Counted from the first letter of the stretch, positions 47,368 to 59,059 are shown. The stretch: DNA of 64,000 bases from Paraburkholderia phenoliruptrix (GCF_902859825.1 NZ_CADIKB010000005.1:1-64000), one strand, 5' to 3'. Numbers and translations: made by a program. The notes: a model not told the origin generated them from the letters alone.

Positions 47368-48909
47368 TCAGAGAATCGGTGAGAAGAGGCGGGCCACGTG
47401 CATCAGCACGCGCCGCAAAGCGCTCGCCTGGCGGTACTCGTTGCGGTCGATCTCGCGCGATTGCGCGAAGTCGGCAAGCAGCATGGTTTCGACTTCTTTT
47501 GCGAATCCCGGATCGACGGTCATGACCATGATTTCGAAGTTGAGCCGGAACGAGCGGTTGTCGAGATTGGCGCTGCCCACCGCCGCGGCCACGCTGTCGA
47601 TCAGCACGACCTTCTGGTGCAGAAAGCCCGGCTGATAGCGAAAAATGCGCAGGCCGGCGCGCAGAGAATCATACGCATACAGTTTCGAGGCTTCGAAGAC
47701 CACCACGTGATCGCGCCGGCTCGGAATCAGAATGCGCACGTCCACCCCACGCAGCGCCGCGAGCCGCAATGCGGAGAACACGGCTTCGTCCGGTACGAGG
47801 TAGGGGGTCGTGATCCAGATGCGCTCGCGCGCCGCGTTGATCGCTTCGACGAAGAAGAGCGAGCAGGTCTCCTGTTTGTCGGCGGGGCCGCTCGGCACGA
47901 CAAGGCAATGCATGTCGTGGCTCCTCGTGGGATTCGTGGAGCCGGCAGCGTTCATCGAGCCTGCGGCGTTCACGGCGTGCACCGAGGCTGGCAAGTCCTG
48001 CGAGTCCTGCGAGTCCGCCGGGGCGGCCGGCGGCGTGGCCGGCAGATCCAGTTTCGGTAACTGCTGGGTCGCCCAGTACCAGTCTTCGGTGAACACGAAC
48101 TGGATGCTCGCGACTGCGGGCCCGCGCACTTCGATATGCGTGTCGCGCCAGGGCGAAAGCGGCGGCTTGCCGCCCAGATATTCGACACCGATATTGTGTC
48201 CGCCGACAAACGCCCGTTCGCCGTCGACGGAAACGATCTTGCGGTGATTGCGGAAGTTCAGCTGCAGCCGGTTGACGAACAGGCGATTGGTGGCGAACGG
48301 ATGCGTCTCCACGCCGCCCGCGCGCAGCGACGCGACGTAGCGGTGCGGCAGGTCGAAGCTGCCGATGCTGTCGTATAGGAAATACACTCGCACGCCTTGC
48401 CGCGCTTTCGCGATCAACGCTTCCTTGAACATTTCGCCGAGCGCATCGTCGCGTACGATAAAAAACTGCACGATGATGTAGTGGCGCGCGTGCTCGATGG
48501 CCTCGAAAATCGCCTCGAAGGTCGCCGTGCCGTTCACCAGCGTGCGCACGGAATTGCCCGGCAGGAACGGCATGCCGCCGAGCCGCGTGAGCGAGTGCAC
48601 GAGCCTGCCGCCCAGCGCATGCGCGGGCAGTTGCGCCGACGAAGCCAGCTCGTCCCACTGCGGCGGGTGCGCGTGGGTGCGCAGCAATTCGTTCTCGACG
48701 CGGCGGGCGTCCGCATAGCCGGCGAACTTGCTGCGGCCAAGAAAAAGATAAGGGACGAGCGTGAGATAGGGCATCGCGACCAGCGACACAGCCCACGCGA
48801 TCGCGCCTTGCGACGTGCGGGTATTGAGAATCGCGTGACATGCGGCGGCCACGCCGAGGATATGGGCGAGGGCCACCAGCGTGCCGACGTGAAGCAGGTC
48901 GAATTGCAT
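47368..48909 (-). CDS. Cardiolipin synthase (phospholipase D family)
   Basis: A 513-residue inner-membrane enzyme that makes cardiolipin. Two N-terminal membrane segments precede two PLDc domains with HKD motifs: NHRKIVSVDGERAFVGGHNIG, and FLHQKVVLIDSVAAAVGSANLDNRS. A linker of about 60 residues between the domains carries low-complexity repeats (SQDSQD, NAAGSMNAAGS) that are absent from standard enzymes. At DNA level this is an imperfect tandem array near 47935-48015. It converges with the glutathione peroxidase gene, stop to stop 38 bases. Confidence 0.93.
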   Translation of the reverse strand: MQFDLLHVGTLVALAHILGVAAACHAILNTRTSQGAIAWAVSLVAMPYLTLVPYLFLGRSKFAGYADARRVENELLRTHAHPPQWDELASSAQLPAHALGGRLVHSLTRLGGMPFLPGNSVRTLVNGTATFEAIFEAIEHARHYIIVQFFIVRDDALGEMFKEALIAKARQGVRVYFLYDSIGSFDLPHRYVASLRAGGVETHPFATNRLFVNRLQLNFRNHRKIVSVDGERAFVGGHNIGVEYLGGKPPLSPWRDTHIEVRGPAVASIQFVFTEDWYWATQQLPKLDLPATPPAAPADSQDSQDLPASVHAVNAAGSMNAAGSTNPTRSHDMHCLVVPSGPADKQETCSLFFVEAINAARERIWITTPYLVPDEAVFSALRLAALRGVDVRILIPSRRDHVVVFEASKLYAYDSLRAGLRIFRYQPGFLHQKVVLIDSVAAAVGSANLDNRSFRLNFEIMVMTVDPGFAKEVETMLLADFAQSREIDRNEYRQASALRRVLMHVARLFSPIL

Positions 48910-49138
48910 AGGCGAGCGAAGGGTTGGACGAGAGGCCGTGCCGGCGCGCCGGACCCACGCGGACAGCCGCCGAGCTAACGGCGCTCATCTTACCGAACGC
49001 GCGGGCATTGGGGGCGATGTGAGGCTTGGGCCACCGGGCGGGCGGCCGAGACGGCGAAAGCGCTGGAAACGCGGACGGCAGGCACGGCACGCGCCCGTCG
49101 GACGCCGCCGCGCCCGGGGTTAAACCGTCGTCACCAGA

Positions 49139-50023
49139 TCAGACAGGCAGATCAGCGGCCTGGATAAGGAACACGTTGTCGTCACCGGCGCTCGTCGACA
49201 GCCAGACGAGGTCGAGCCCGCCGAAGGCCGCTTCGACGTGCTGGCGCTCGTTGCCGATCTCGATCACGAGCACGCCGTCTTCGGTCAGCCAGTTGCGTGC
49301 GTCCGCAATGATTCGCCGCACGATGTCCATGCCGTCCGCGCCGCCGGCCAGCGCCATTTCCGGCTCGTGCCGGTACTCGGCGGGCAAGTCCTGCATCGAC
49401 GCAGCATTCACGTACGGCGGATTGCTGATGATTACGTCGTAGCGGCGTTGGGCGAGCGGCGCATACAGATCGCCTTCGAAGAGCGCGATGCGGTCGTCGA
49501 GCTTATAGTCGGCCACGTTGCGCGCGGCAACTTCGAGAGCGGGCGCGGAGAGATCCACCGCGTCGATGTCCGCATTCGGAAAGGCGTGCGCCGCGAGAAT
49601 CGCGAGACAGCCCGAGCCGGTGCACAGTTCGAGCACGGCGCTGACCTGCTCAGGGTCCTCGACATACGGCTGCAGCCCGTCCTGCAGCAGCTCGCCGATA
49701 AACGAGCGTGGCACGATGGTGCGTTCGTCGACGTAAAAGCGAAAGCCGTGCATCCACGCTTCCTGGGTGATGTAGGCCGCCGGCACGCGCTCGGTGGCGC
49801 GGCGCTCGATGACGTTCAGCACCGCGTCGATTTCGGCTGCGGAAAGGCGCGCGTCCATGAACGGATCGAGCAGATCGAGCGGCAGATGCAGCGTGTGCAG
49901 CACCAGATAGGCAGCTTCGTCGTAAGCGTTGGCCGAGCCGTGGCCGAACGAGAGCCCAGCCTGGTTAAAGCGCGACACGGCGAAACGCAGCAGGTCGCGG
50001 ACAGTGGAAAAGGGCAGCGTCAT
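49139..50023 (-). CDS. prmB: Ribosomal protein uL3 glutamine methyltransferase PrmB
   Basis: A 294-residue N5-glutamine methyltransferase. The SAM motif ELCTGSGCLAI is at 132-142 and the substrate-binding NPPY at 201-204. The N-terminal AYITQEAWMHGFRFYVDERTIVPRSFIGEL distinguishes PrmB from PrmC. The start is ATG 50023 (MTLPFSTVRD); the long N-terminal extension in the open frame is dapE antisense-like sequence. It starts 26 bases after dapE and may share its transcript. Confidence 0.94.
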   Translation of the reverse strand: MTLPFSTVRDLLRFAVSRFNQAGLSFGHGSANAYDEAAYLVLHTLHLPLDLLDPFMDARLSAAEIDAVLNVIERRATERVPAAYITQEAWMHGFRFYVDERTIVPRSFIGELLQDGLQPYVEDPEQVSAVLELCTGSGCLAILAAHAFPNADIDAVDLSAPALEVAARNVADYKLDDRIALFEGDLYAPLAQRRYDVIISNPPYVNAASMQDLPAEYRHEPEMALAGGADGMDIVRRIIADARNWLTEDGVLVIEIGNERQHVEAAFGGLDLVWLSTSAGDDNVFLIQAADLPV

Positions 50024-50049
50024 CGCAGTCGTCCTCAGGTAGGCCTCAA

Positions 50050-51315
<1,266 letters not shown>

Positions 51316-51681
51316 TCAGGCAAAGAGCGCCGCATATTCGTCGGGCGAAAAACCGAGCGATTTGACGCGCCCGTTCACCACCAGCACCGGCCGCTTGATG
51401 ACCGAGGGCTTGTGAATCATCAACGCGATCGCGCCCGGCTGCGTGTCGGCGGCGGCCTTCATGTCGTCCGACAGGCCGCGCCACGTGGTGCCGCGACGGT
51501 TCAGCAGCGCGTCGAGCTTCACGTCCTTCAGCCAGTCCTGGACGAGCGGCTCGGTCACGCCGGCCTTCTTGAAGTCGTGAAACTCGAACTCGACGCCGTG
51601 TTCCTCGAGCCACACGCGCGCCTTCTTCACCGTATCGCAGTTCGGAATGCCGTAGACGACAGTCTTGGTGCCGCGCGCCAT
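51316..51681 (-). CDS. ArsC/Spx-like protein (YffB family)
   Basis: A 121-residue thioredoxin-fold protein of the arsenate reductase-like family. It starts with VVYGIPNCDTVKKARVWLEEHGVEFEFHDFKK with a single cysteine, C15. The C-terminal part is MIHKPSVIKRPVLVVNGRVKSLGFSPDEY, with the cis-proline IKRP typical of Spx/ArsC. It lacks the arsenic-operon context. It sits within the dap block: its ATG overlaps the dapD stop by one base. Possible role: a glutathione-dependent reductase or redox regulator; not established. Confidence 0.88.
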   Translation of the reverse strand: MARGTKTVVYGIPNCDTVKKARVWLEEHGVEFEFHDFKKAGVTEPLVQDWLKDVKLDALLNRRGTTWRGLSDDMKAAADTQPGAIALMIHKPSVIKRPVLVVNGRVKSLGFSPDEYAALFA

Positions 51682-52508
51682 CAGTCGCCTCGCAGCAGCT
51701 CGTTCAGGCCGACCTTCGCGCGCGTCTTTGCGTCGACCTTCTTGACGATCACCGCGCAGTAGAGGCTGTGCGAGCCGTCCTTCGACGGCAGGTTGCCCGC
51801 CACCACGACCGAGCCCGCCGGAATGCGGCCGTACGTGACTTCGCCGGTTTCGCGGTCGTAGATTTTCGTGCTCTGACCGAGATACACGCCCATCGAAATG
51901 ACGGAGTTTTCTTCGACGATCACGCCTTCCACCACTTCCGAACGCGCGCCGATGAAGCAGTTGTCCTCGATGATGACGGGGTTGGCCTGCAGCGGCTCCA
52001 GCACGCCGCCGATGCCCACGCCGCCGGACAGGTGCACGTTCTTGCCGATCTGCGCGCAGGAACCGACGGTCGCCCACGTGTCGACCATCGTGCCTTCGTC
52101 GACATAGGCGCCGATGTTGGTGTACGACGGCATCAGCACGACGTTCTTCGCAATGAACGAACCGCGGCGTGCGATGGCGGGCGGCACCACGCGGAAGCCG
52201 CCGGCCGCGAAGTCTTCAGCGGTGTAGCTGGCGAACTTGGACGGCACCTTGTCGTAGAACTGGCTGTAGCCGCCCGCGGACATCGGCGCGTTGTCTTCCA
52301 GGCGGAACGACAGCAGCACGGCTTTCTTCAGCCATTGATTGACGACCCAGTCGCCGTCTTTCTTCTCGGCGACGCGCAACAGGCCCTTGTCCAGTTGCTC
52401 GATGGCGTGGGCGACGGCTTCACGCACGTCAGAGGGAGCGGCCTTGGGCGACAGCTCGGCGCGGTTTTCCCAGGCGGTGTCGATGATCTGCTGAAGTTGT
52501 TGCGACAT
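51681..52508 (-). CDS. dapD: 2,3,4,5-tetrahydropyridine-2,6-dicarboxylate N-succinyltransferase
   Basis: A 275-residue left-handed beta-helix transferase that adds succinyl-CoA to tetrahydrodipicolinate. Its features are [40 protein letters not shown] coils (here [10 protein letters not shown]), [34 protein letters not shown] and [24 protein letters not shown]. The start is ATG 52508. dapC precedes it by 80 bases. Confidence 0.97.
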   Translation of the reverse strand: MSQQLQQIIDTAWENRAELSPKAAPSDVREAVAHAIEQLDKGLLRVAEKKDGDWVVNQWLKKAVLLSFRLEDNAPMSAGGYSQFYDKVPSKFASYTAEDFAAGGFRVVPPAIARRGSFIAKNVVLMPSYTNIGAYVDEGTMVDTWATVGSCAQIGKNVHLSGGVGIGGVLEPLQANPVIIEDNCFIGARSEVVEGVIVEENSVISMGVYLGQSTKIYDRETGEVTYGRIPAGSVVVAGNLPSKDGSHSLYCAVIVKKVDAKTRAKVGLNELLRGD

Positions 52509-52588
52509 ATGCGTGCTTTTAGAAGAGTTGAAGTCTGAAGAAGGGCGGCGGCGCGCGGAACGTTGGGGCCTGATCCGGCGAATCCATG

Positions 52589-53806
52589 TCAGCCCGCGAG
52601 CCCGCGGCAAAAGTCGACGATTCGTTGCGCGCCCTGCGTGCATTCGTCGACGTCGGCGACGAGCGCCATGCGCACGAAATTGCGGCCGGGGTTCACGCCG
52701 TGCGCGGTGCGCGCGAGGTACGAACCCGGCAGAACCGTCACATTATAGTCGGCGTAAAGACGCTGGGCGAACCCGGTATCCGTGAGGCCGGTACGCGAGA
52801 CGTCCGCCCACAGATAGAACGCGGCGTCCGGCAGGCGCACGTCGAGCACCTCGGCGAGCATCGGCGTGACGGTCGAAAATTTCTGCACGTATTTCGCGCG
52901 GTTCTCGCGCACGTGCGCTTCGTCGTTCCAGGCCGCGATGCTCGCGCTTTGATACACGGTCGACAACGCCGCGCCGTGGTAGGTGCGGTACAGCAGAAAG
53001 TCCTTGAGGATGGCGGCGTCGCCCGCCACGAACCCCGAGCGCATGCCGGGCACGTTCGAGCGCTTCGACAGGCTCGACAGCATGACGAGCCGCTCATAGC
53101 CGCGGCCGAGCTTGTGCGCTGCTTCGAGGCCGCCGAGCGGCGGGTTGGCTTCGTCGAAATAGATTTCGGAATAGCATTCGTCGGAGGCGATCACGAAGCC
53201 GTGACGGTCCGACAGGGCGAACAGTTCGCGCCAGTCTTCGAGCGTCAGCACGGCGCCCGTCGGATTGCCCGGCGAGCAGACGTAGAGCAGCTGCGTGCGC
53301 GCCCAGATCTCGGCCGGCACCGCCGAATAGCCGCACGCGAAGTTGCGCGCCGGGTCGCTGTTCACGAAATACGGCTCGGCGCCTGCGAGGATCGCCGCGC
53401 CTTCGTAGATTTGGTAGAACGGGTTCGGACAGAGTACGATCGCAGGCTCGCCCTTTTCATTGCGCCGCGGGTCGATCACCGTTTGCGCGAGCGCGAACAG
53501 CGCCTCGCGCGAGCCCGACACCGGCAGCACCTGGGTGGCCGGATCCACGGGCGGCAGGCTGTAGCGCTGCGTGACCCAGTTCGCAATCGACTCGCGCAAC
53601 GGCAAGGCGCCGACGGTGGCCGGATACGCGGACAGGCCGCCAAGCGAGGCGATCACGGCGTCGCGGATCAAGGCGGGCGTCGGATGTTTCGGCTCGCCGA
53701 TGCCGAAGCTGATGTGCGCGAGGCCGGCAGCCGGCGTGACGTCCTTGAAGAGTGCACGCAGCTTTTCGAAGGGATAGGGCTGGAGGGAGTCGAGTAGCGG
53801 ATTCAC
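52589..53806 (-). CDS. dapC: Succinyldiaminopimelate transaminase DapC
   Basis: A 405-residue class I PLP aminotransferase. The PLP lysine is in [16 protein letters not shown]. Other marks are [26 protein letters not shown], and the C-terminal arginine in [16 protein letters not shown]. It starts with GTG 53806 ([15 protein letters not shown] follows, the typical DapC N-terminus). It precedes dapD, so dapC-dapD-dapE cover consecutive steps of the succinylase route. Confidence 0.95.
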   Translation of the reverse strand: MNPLLDSLQPYPFEKLRALFKDVTPAAGLAHISFGIGEPKHPTPALIRDAVIASLGGLSAYPATVGALPLRESIANWVTQRYSLPPVDPATQVLPVSGSREALFALAQTVIDPRRNEKGEPAIVLCPNPFYQIYEGAAILAGAEPYFVNSDPARNFACGYSAVPAEIWARTQLLYVCSPGNPTGAVLTLEDWRELFALSDRHGFVIASDECYSEIYFDEANPPLGGLEAAHKLGRGYERLVMLSSLSKRSNVPGMRSGFVAGDAAILKDFLLYRTYHGAALSTVYQSASIAAWNDEAHVRENRAKYVQKFSTVTPMLAEVLDVRLPDAAFYLWADVSRTGLTDTGFAQRLYADYNVTVLPGSYLARTAHGVNPGRNFVRMALVADVDECTQGAQRIVDFCRGLAG

Positions 53807-54251
53807 GGGGCGGATCGAGCCTGATCGAAGAGGGCGCGGAACGATGTACGGCGGCGCGTGCGCCGTCCGCGTCGGTCTGCGCAGTGGTCTGCACTGTCGT
53901 GTCGCCGGGCTGCGCAAAGCGGCGCGCGCGACGGCACGGAGGCGAGCAGGGGATTATAGCGTGGCGCGCCGCGGCTCTGGCTCGGCACGAACGCCGCGAA
54001 CGCCGCGGGCGGCGCAGGCAGTGCGTGCTAAAGGAACAATGGGAACAATGCGGGCCCTCGCCGGTTCGCGCGGCAATACAAGCAGGAGCAGCAATGTACG
54101 CAGTGGTCGAGGAGACACCGAGGCGCGGTAGAACATACACCGCGATCTCAGCAGAAATCGGCGGAGCAAACGACGAGGGCCACCACGCAGGAACCGGCAG
54201 CGCGAACCGCAACGCCAGCGGCACCGCCGCACGCTCGCGGAGCCCGTCGCC
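53807..54251. other. Divergent intergenic region dapC / EamA exporter
   Basis: 445 bases without a supported gene. There is an exact minus-strand -10 (TATAAT, plus 53953-53958), about 150 bases before the dapC GTG. Two exact 9-base tandem repeats occur: CGAACGCCG twice (53988-54005) and GGAACAATG twice (54033-54050). Shadow frames here have no family resemblance. Confidence 0.5.
53953..53958 (-). promoter_or_regulatory. Candidate -10 box (TATAAT) for dapC
   Basis: An exact consensus -10 on the minus strand; the -35 region 17-18 bases further is GC-rich and does not match. Confidence 0.4.
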
Positions 54252-55265
54252 ATGACCAACTGGCTTCGGACAGGCTGGCCGACGCTTGCCATCATGCTCG
54301 GGGCGTCGGTGTGGGGCGTGATCTGGTATCCGTTGCGGATGCTGGCGTCGCTCGGCGTCACCGGCACGGCCGCGAGCGCGCTGACGAGCGGCGCCGGATG
54401 CCTCTTCGTGCTGCTCGTGCGTCGCCGCGCCATCAGCACGGTGCGCTGGCACTGGCTGCTGCCGGCGCTCGCGCTGGCGGCCGGCATCACGAACCTTGGT
54501 TTCGTGTGGGGTTCGATCCACGGGCAGGTGATGCGCGTGTTGTTGCTCTTCTATCTGACGCCCGCATGGACCGCGCTTTTCGCGCACTTCATTCTCCACG
54601 AGCGGCTGACGTGGCCGGGCGCGGGCCTCGCCGCGCTGTCGCTCGCGGGGGCCATGACCATGCTGTGGTCGCCGCAACTCGGCATTCCGCTGCCGGGCAA
54701 CCTCGCCGAATGGGCGGGCCTCGCGGGCGGCATGGGCTTCGCCATGAGCAACGTGCTGATCCTGAAGACGAGCCGCGTCTTGCCGCAGATGAAACCCGAG
54801 ATGCGCACGGCGACCATCTTCGGCGGCGCGGCGATTTTCGGCGCCTGCGCGTCGCTGTTCGAAGCGATGCCCGCGCCGCCCACCGGCGCGCATCTCGCCA
54901 CGGCCGCGTGGCTCGTGCTCGGCCTCGGCTTCCTGCTCGCCTCGAACAACATGCTGGTGCAATACGGCCTCGCGCGCGTGCCGGCCAACCGTGCCTCGAT
55001 CATCATGCTGTTCGAACTCGTGGTCACGGCGCTTTCCGCCTGGCTCTTCGCGGGCGAGACGCCCGGCGCGCGCGAGTGGGCCGGCGGCGCATGCATCGTG
55101 CTCGCCTCGGCGCTGTCGAGCTGGATGCATCGGCCGAAGGCTATGCCGCCCGATCCCGCCAATCAGGACACGAGCGACGCGGACGCCGGCACGCGCGGCG
55201 ACGCTGGCAACGCGAGTGACGGCAACAAGCGGGACCGCAAGAACCGCCCACGCGCGATGGTATGA
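54252..55265 (+). CDS. EamA/DMT-family transporter
   Basis: A 337-residue inner-membrane protein with about ten transmembrane helices in two EamA repeats. The first spans about 8-140 and ends in LHERLTWPGAGLAALSLAGA; the second spans about 155-295 and ends in FAGETPGAREWAGGACIVLASAL. The last 40 residues are a hydrophilic Asp/Asn/Lys tail. Family members export metabolites and drugs; the substrate is unknown. A TATGAT box for smc overlaps its stop codon. Confidence 0.9.
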   Translation: MTNWLRTGWPTLAIMLGASVWGVIWYPLRMLASLGVTGTAASALTSGAGCLFVLLVRRRAISTVRWHWLLPALALAAGITNLGFVWGSIHGQVMRVLLLFYLTPAWTALFAHFILHERLTWPGAGLAALSLAGAMTMLWSPQLGIPLPGNLAEWAGLAGGMGFAMSNVLILKTSRVLPQMKPEMRTATIFGGAAIFGACASLFEAMPAPPTGAHLATAAWLVLGLGFLLASNNMLVQYGLARVPANRASIIMLFELVVTALSAWLFAGETPGAREWAGGACIVLASALSSWMHRPKAMPPDPANQDTSDADAGTRGDAGNASDGNKRDRKNRPRAMV

Positions 55266-55423
55266 TTGCCCCTCATTAGCCGGCGCCTGCGACACGCTTG
55301 TAGCCGGCGACCCAATTCCCGAGGGCTGGCAAGGACCGCGGGCCGTATCGCCGCAACGGCGAACGGCACACACGGCCTTCGTGAGCCACCTATTATTTTT
55401 CCTTCTCAAACAGCGAAATCGCC

Positions 55424-58400
55424 GTGCGTCTGACCTCGATCAAACTCGCTGGATTCAAGTCATTCGTCGATCCCACGCATTTCCAGGTTCCGGGCCAGCT
55501 CGTCGGCGTGGTGGGACCGAATGGATGCGGCAAGTCCAACATCATCGACGCCGTGCGCTGGGTGCTCGGCGAATCGCGTGCTTCCGAGCTGCGCGGCGAG
55601 TCGATGCAGGACGTGATCTTCAACGGGTCGACCGCGCGCAAGCCGGGCAGCCGCGCGAGCGTCGAACTCGTGTTCGACAATGCGGACGGCCGCGCCGCCG
55701 GGCAGTGGGGCCAATACGCGGAAATCGCCGTCAAGCGCGTGCTGACGCGCGACGGCACCTCGAGCTACTACATCAATAATCTGCCGGCGCGCCGCCGCGA
55801 CATTCAGGACATTTTCCTCGGCACGGGCCTCGGGCCGCGCGCCTACGCGATCATCGGGCAGGGCATGATCGCGCGCCTGATCGAAGCGAAGCCGGAAGAG
55901 TTGCGGGTGTTCCTCGAGGAAGCCGCGGGCGTTTCGAAGTACAAGGAACGCCGTCGCGAAACCGAGAATCGTCTGCATGACACGCGGGAAAATCTGACGC
56001 GGGTGGAAGACATCATTCGCGAATTGGGCACGAATCTCGAGAAGCTCGAAGGCCAGGCGGTCGTCGCCACGCGCTACAAGGAACTGCAGACGGACGGCGA
56101 GGAAAAGCAGCGTCTTTTGTGGCTGCTGCGCAAGAACGAAGCGGGCAGCGAGCAGGAGCGTCAGAAGCGCGCCATCGAACAGGCGCAGATCGATCTCGAG
56201 GCGCAGACCGCGAAGCTGCGCGAAGTCGAAGCGCAGCTGGAAACGCTGCGCGTCGCGCACTATTCCGCGAGCGACGCGATGCAGGGCGCACAAGGCGCGC
56301 TGTACGAAGCGAATGCCGAGGTGAGCCGGCTCGAAGCCGAGATCAAGTTCATCGTCGAATCGCGCAATCGCGTGCAGGCGCAGATCGCCGCGCTGACCGC
56401 GCAGCGCGAGCAGTGGCTGGCACAGGCTGAAAAGGCGCAAGGCGACCTTGAAGACGCCGAGGAACAACTCGCCGTCGCCGAGGAAAAAGCGGCCCTCGCC
56501 GAAGAGGAAGCCGCCGCGAAACACGACGCGATGCCCGCGCTCGAAGCGCGCTGGCGCGACGCGCAGGCGGAGCTGAACACCGAGCGCGGCGGCATCGCAC
56601 AGACTGAGCAGGCGCTCAAGCTGGAAGCCGCGCATCAGCGCAATGCCGACCAGCAGTTGCAGCAGTTGCAGCAGCGTCAGGAGCGCCTGAAGGCGGAGGC
56701 CGGCGGCCTCGACGCGCCGGACGAAGCCCAGCTCGAAGAGCTGCGCATGCAGCTCGCCGAACACGAAGAGATTCTGCACGACGCCCAGACGCGTCTCGCG
56801 GACGCGCAGGAAACGCTGCCGCGCCTCGATGCCGAGCGGCGCGCCGCGCAGGAGCGCGTGCAGGCCGAAAGCGCGCAGATCCATCAGCTCGACGCGCGCC
56901 TTGCCGCGCTCAAGCAGTTGCAGGAGAACGTGCAGACCGAGGGCAAGATCCAGCCGTGGCTCGAAAAGCACGAGCTCGGCGCTTTGCCGCGACTGTGGAA
57001 GAAGCTGCATGTCGAGGCCGGTTGGGAAACCGCGCTGGAGGCGGTGCTGCGCGAGCGCCTGGCCGCACTGGAAGTATCGAACCTCGACTGGGTCAAGGCG
57101 TTCGCCACCGACGCGCCGCCCGCCAAGCTCGCGTTCTACGCGCCGCCGGCCGCCGGTCAGCCGGTCGCGGCGCCGCCCGCGCTGCGGCCGCTGCTGTCGC
57201 TCGTCCGGATCGACGACGCGGGCATCCGCGCGGTCCTCAACGACTGGCTCGGCCTTGCCTTCATTGCCGACGATCTGCAGCAGGCGCTCAGCCTGCGCTC
57301 GCAATTGCCCGAAGGCGGTTCGTTCGTCGTCAAGGCGGGGCATGTAGTGACGCGCGTCGGCGTGCAGCTGTATGCCGCGGACTCGGAGCAGGCCGGCATG
57401 CTGGCCCGTCAGCAGGAAATCGAAAACCTCGCGCGTCAGGTGCGCGCGCAGGCGCTGCTCGCCGACGAAGCGAAGGCCGCCGCGATTCGCGCCGAAGCTG
57501 CGCACACGCAGGCCGCGCAGGCCCTCACCGACGTGCGTCAGCAGGCCGAGCGCGCGACCCAGCGCGTGCATGCGCTGCAGCTCGACGTGCTGAAGCTCAC
57601 GCAGGCACACGAGCGCTACACGCAGCGCAGCACGCAGATCCGCGAGGAGCTCGAGGAAATCCACGCGCAGGTCGAGGAACAGCGCGCGCTGCGCGCCGAG
57701 TCCGAAGCGAACTTCGAGCGCTACGACGGCGAGCTCGCGGAGCTGCAGGCGCGTTTCGAAGATCATCAACTGGCTTTCGAGGCGCTCGACGAAGCGCTGA
57801 CCACGGCGCGCGGCGAGTCGCGCGATCTCGACCGCGCCGCCACGGACGCGCGCTTTGCCGCGCGCAATATGGCGAACCGCATCGACGAACTCAAGCGCAG
57901 CATTCAGGTCGCGCATGAGCAGAGCGAACGCGTGGCGGCCTCGCTGGAAGACGCGCGCGCCGAGCTCGAAACGATCAACGAGCAGACCGCGCACACCGGT
58001 CTGCAGGACGCGCTCGACATTCGCGCGGTCAAGGAAGAGGCGTTGCACGCCGCGCGTCTCGAACTGGACGATCTGACCGCCAAGCTGCGCGCCGCCGACG
58101 AAACGCGTCTGTCGACGGAACGCGCGTTGCAACCGCTGCGCGATCGCATCAATGAATTGCAGTTGAAGGAACAGGCCGCACGGCTGAACGGCGAGCAGTT
58201 CATCGAGCAGCTGGCCGCGGCCGGCGTCGACGAAGCGGAGCTGCAGGCCAAGCTCACGCCGGACATGAAGCCTTCGTATCTGCAGGGCGAGGTCACGCGC
58301 ATCAATAACGCGATCATCGCGCTCGGTCCGGTCAACATGGCCGCGCTCGACGAGCTGAAGGCGGCGACCGAGCGCAAGACCTTCCTCGACTCGCAATCGG

Positions 58401-58942
58401 CCGACCTGACGAGCGCAATCGAAACGCTCGAAGACGCAATCCGCAAGATCGACGCCGAAACGCGCACGCTGCTGCAAGGCACGTTCGACGAAGTGAACCG
58501 TCATTTCGGCGAACTGTTCCCGCGTCTTTTCGGCGGCGGCCAGGCAAAGCTCATCATGACCGGCGACGAGATTCTCGACGCGGGCGTGCAGGTCATGGCG
58601 CAGCCTCCGGGCAAGAAGAATTCGACCATTCACCTGCTGTCCGGCGGCGAAAAAGCGCTGACCGCGACGGCGCTGGTGTTCGCGATGTTCCAGCTGAATC
58701 CCGCGCCGTTCTGTCTGCTCGACGAAGTGGACGCGCCGCTCGACGACGCCAACACCGAACGTTTCGCGAACCTCGTGCGCGCGATGTCGGACAAAACCCA
58801 GTTCCTTTTCATTTCGCACAACAAGATTGCGATGGAAATGGCGCAGCAACTGATCGGCGTGACGATGCAGGAGCAGGGCGTGTCGCGCATCGTTGCCGTC
58901 GACATGGAAACGGCTGCGGGTTTCGCCCAGAATATCGTTTAA
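55424..58942 (+). CDS. smc: Chromosome segregation protein SMC
   Basis: An 1172-residue condensin ATPase that organises chromosomal DNA. The Walker A is GPNGCGKSNIIDAVRWVLGE near residue 33. Two long coiled-coil arms are rich in E/A/Q/R, and a hinge lies near 520-650. The C-terminal head has the ABC signature LLSGGEKALTATALVFA and the Walker B FCLLDEVDAPLDDANTERF. It starts with GTG at 55424. The equally long opposite-strand frame is a shadow. scpA and scpB, its usual partners, are not in the window. Confidence 0.97.
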   Translation: MRLTSIKLAGFKSFVDPTHFQVPGQLVGVVGPNGCGKSNIIDAVRWVLGESRASELRGESMQDVIFNGSTARKPGSRASVELVFDNADGRAAGQWGQYAEIAVKRVLTRDGTSSYYINNLPARRRDIQDIFLGTGLGPRAYAIIGQGMIARLIEAKPEELRVFLEEAAGVSKYKERRRETENRLHDTRENLTRVEDIIRELGTNLEKLEGQAVVATRYKELQTDGEEKQRLLWLLRKNEAGSEQERQKRAIEQAQIDLEAQTAKLREVEAQLETLRVAHYSASDAMQGAQGALYEANAEVSRLEAEIKFIVESRNRVQAQIAALTAQREQWLAQAEKAQGDLEDAEEQLAVAEEKAALAEEEAAAKHDAMPALEARWRDAQAELNTERGGIAQTEQALKLEAAHQRNADQQLQQLQQRQERLKAEAGGLDAPDEAQLEELRMQLAEHEEILHDAQTRLADAQETLPRLDAERRAAQERVQAESAQIHQLDARLAALKQLQENVQTEGKIQPWLEKHELGALPRLWKKLHVEAGWETALEAVLRERLAALEVSNLDWVKAFATDAPPAKLAFYAPPAAGQPVAAPPALRPLLSLVRIDDAGIRAVLNDWLGLAFIADDLQQALSLRSQLPEGGSFVVKAGHVVTRVGVQLYAADSEQAGMLARQQEIENLARQVRAQALLADEAKAAAIRAEAAHTQAAQALTDVRQQAERATQRVHALQLDVLKLTQAHERYTQRSTQIREELEEIHAQVEEQRALRAESEANFERYDGELAELQARFEDHQLAFEALDEALTTARGESRDLDRAATDARFAARNMANRIDELKRSIQVAHEQSERVAASLEDARAELETINEQTAHTGLQDALDIRAVKEEALHAARLELDDLTAKLRAADETRLSTERALQPLRDRINELQLKEQAARLNGEQFIEQLAAAGVDEAELQAKLTPDMKPSYLQGEVTRINNAIIALGPVNMAALDELKAATERKTFLDSQSADLTSAIETLEDAIRKIDAETRTLLQGTFDEVNRHFGELFPRLFGGGQAKLIMTGDEILDAGVQVMAQPPGKKNSTIHLLSGGEKALTATALVFAMFQLNPAPFCLLDEVDAPLDDANTERFANLVRAMSDKTQFLFISHNKIAMEMAQQLIGVTMQEQGVSRIVAVDMETAAGFAQNIV

Positions 58943-59059
58943 GTTTTGTTTGAATCATGGAAGCGCGGGCGCCCGCGTCGAGCGCTGCGGCCGCGGGCCG
59001 CGCGACAACGTGGGGCGGGCGTGAGGCCGCGCACATAAAGAATTGCTGATGGAGCATGC

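Noticed and set aside
51316..51681. Arsenate reductase of an ars operon
   Set aside because: No arsR, arsB or acr3 gene nearby; the gene is coupled to dapD and fits the YffB/Spx-like branch.
53752..54255. Frames in the dapC/EamA gap (plus and minus)
   Set aside because: Arg/Ala-rich, no start signals or family resemblance; treated as intergenic.
55460..58849. 1129-codon open frame on the minus strand opposite smc
   Set aside because: It is the mirror of a GC-rich coding sequence; the translated product is Arg/Leu/His-rich without a family pattern, whereas the plus strand gives a complete SMC.
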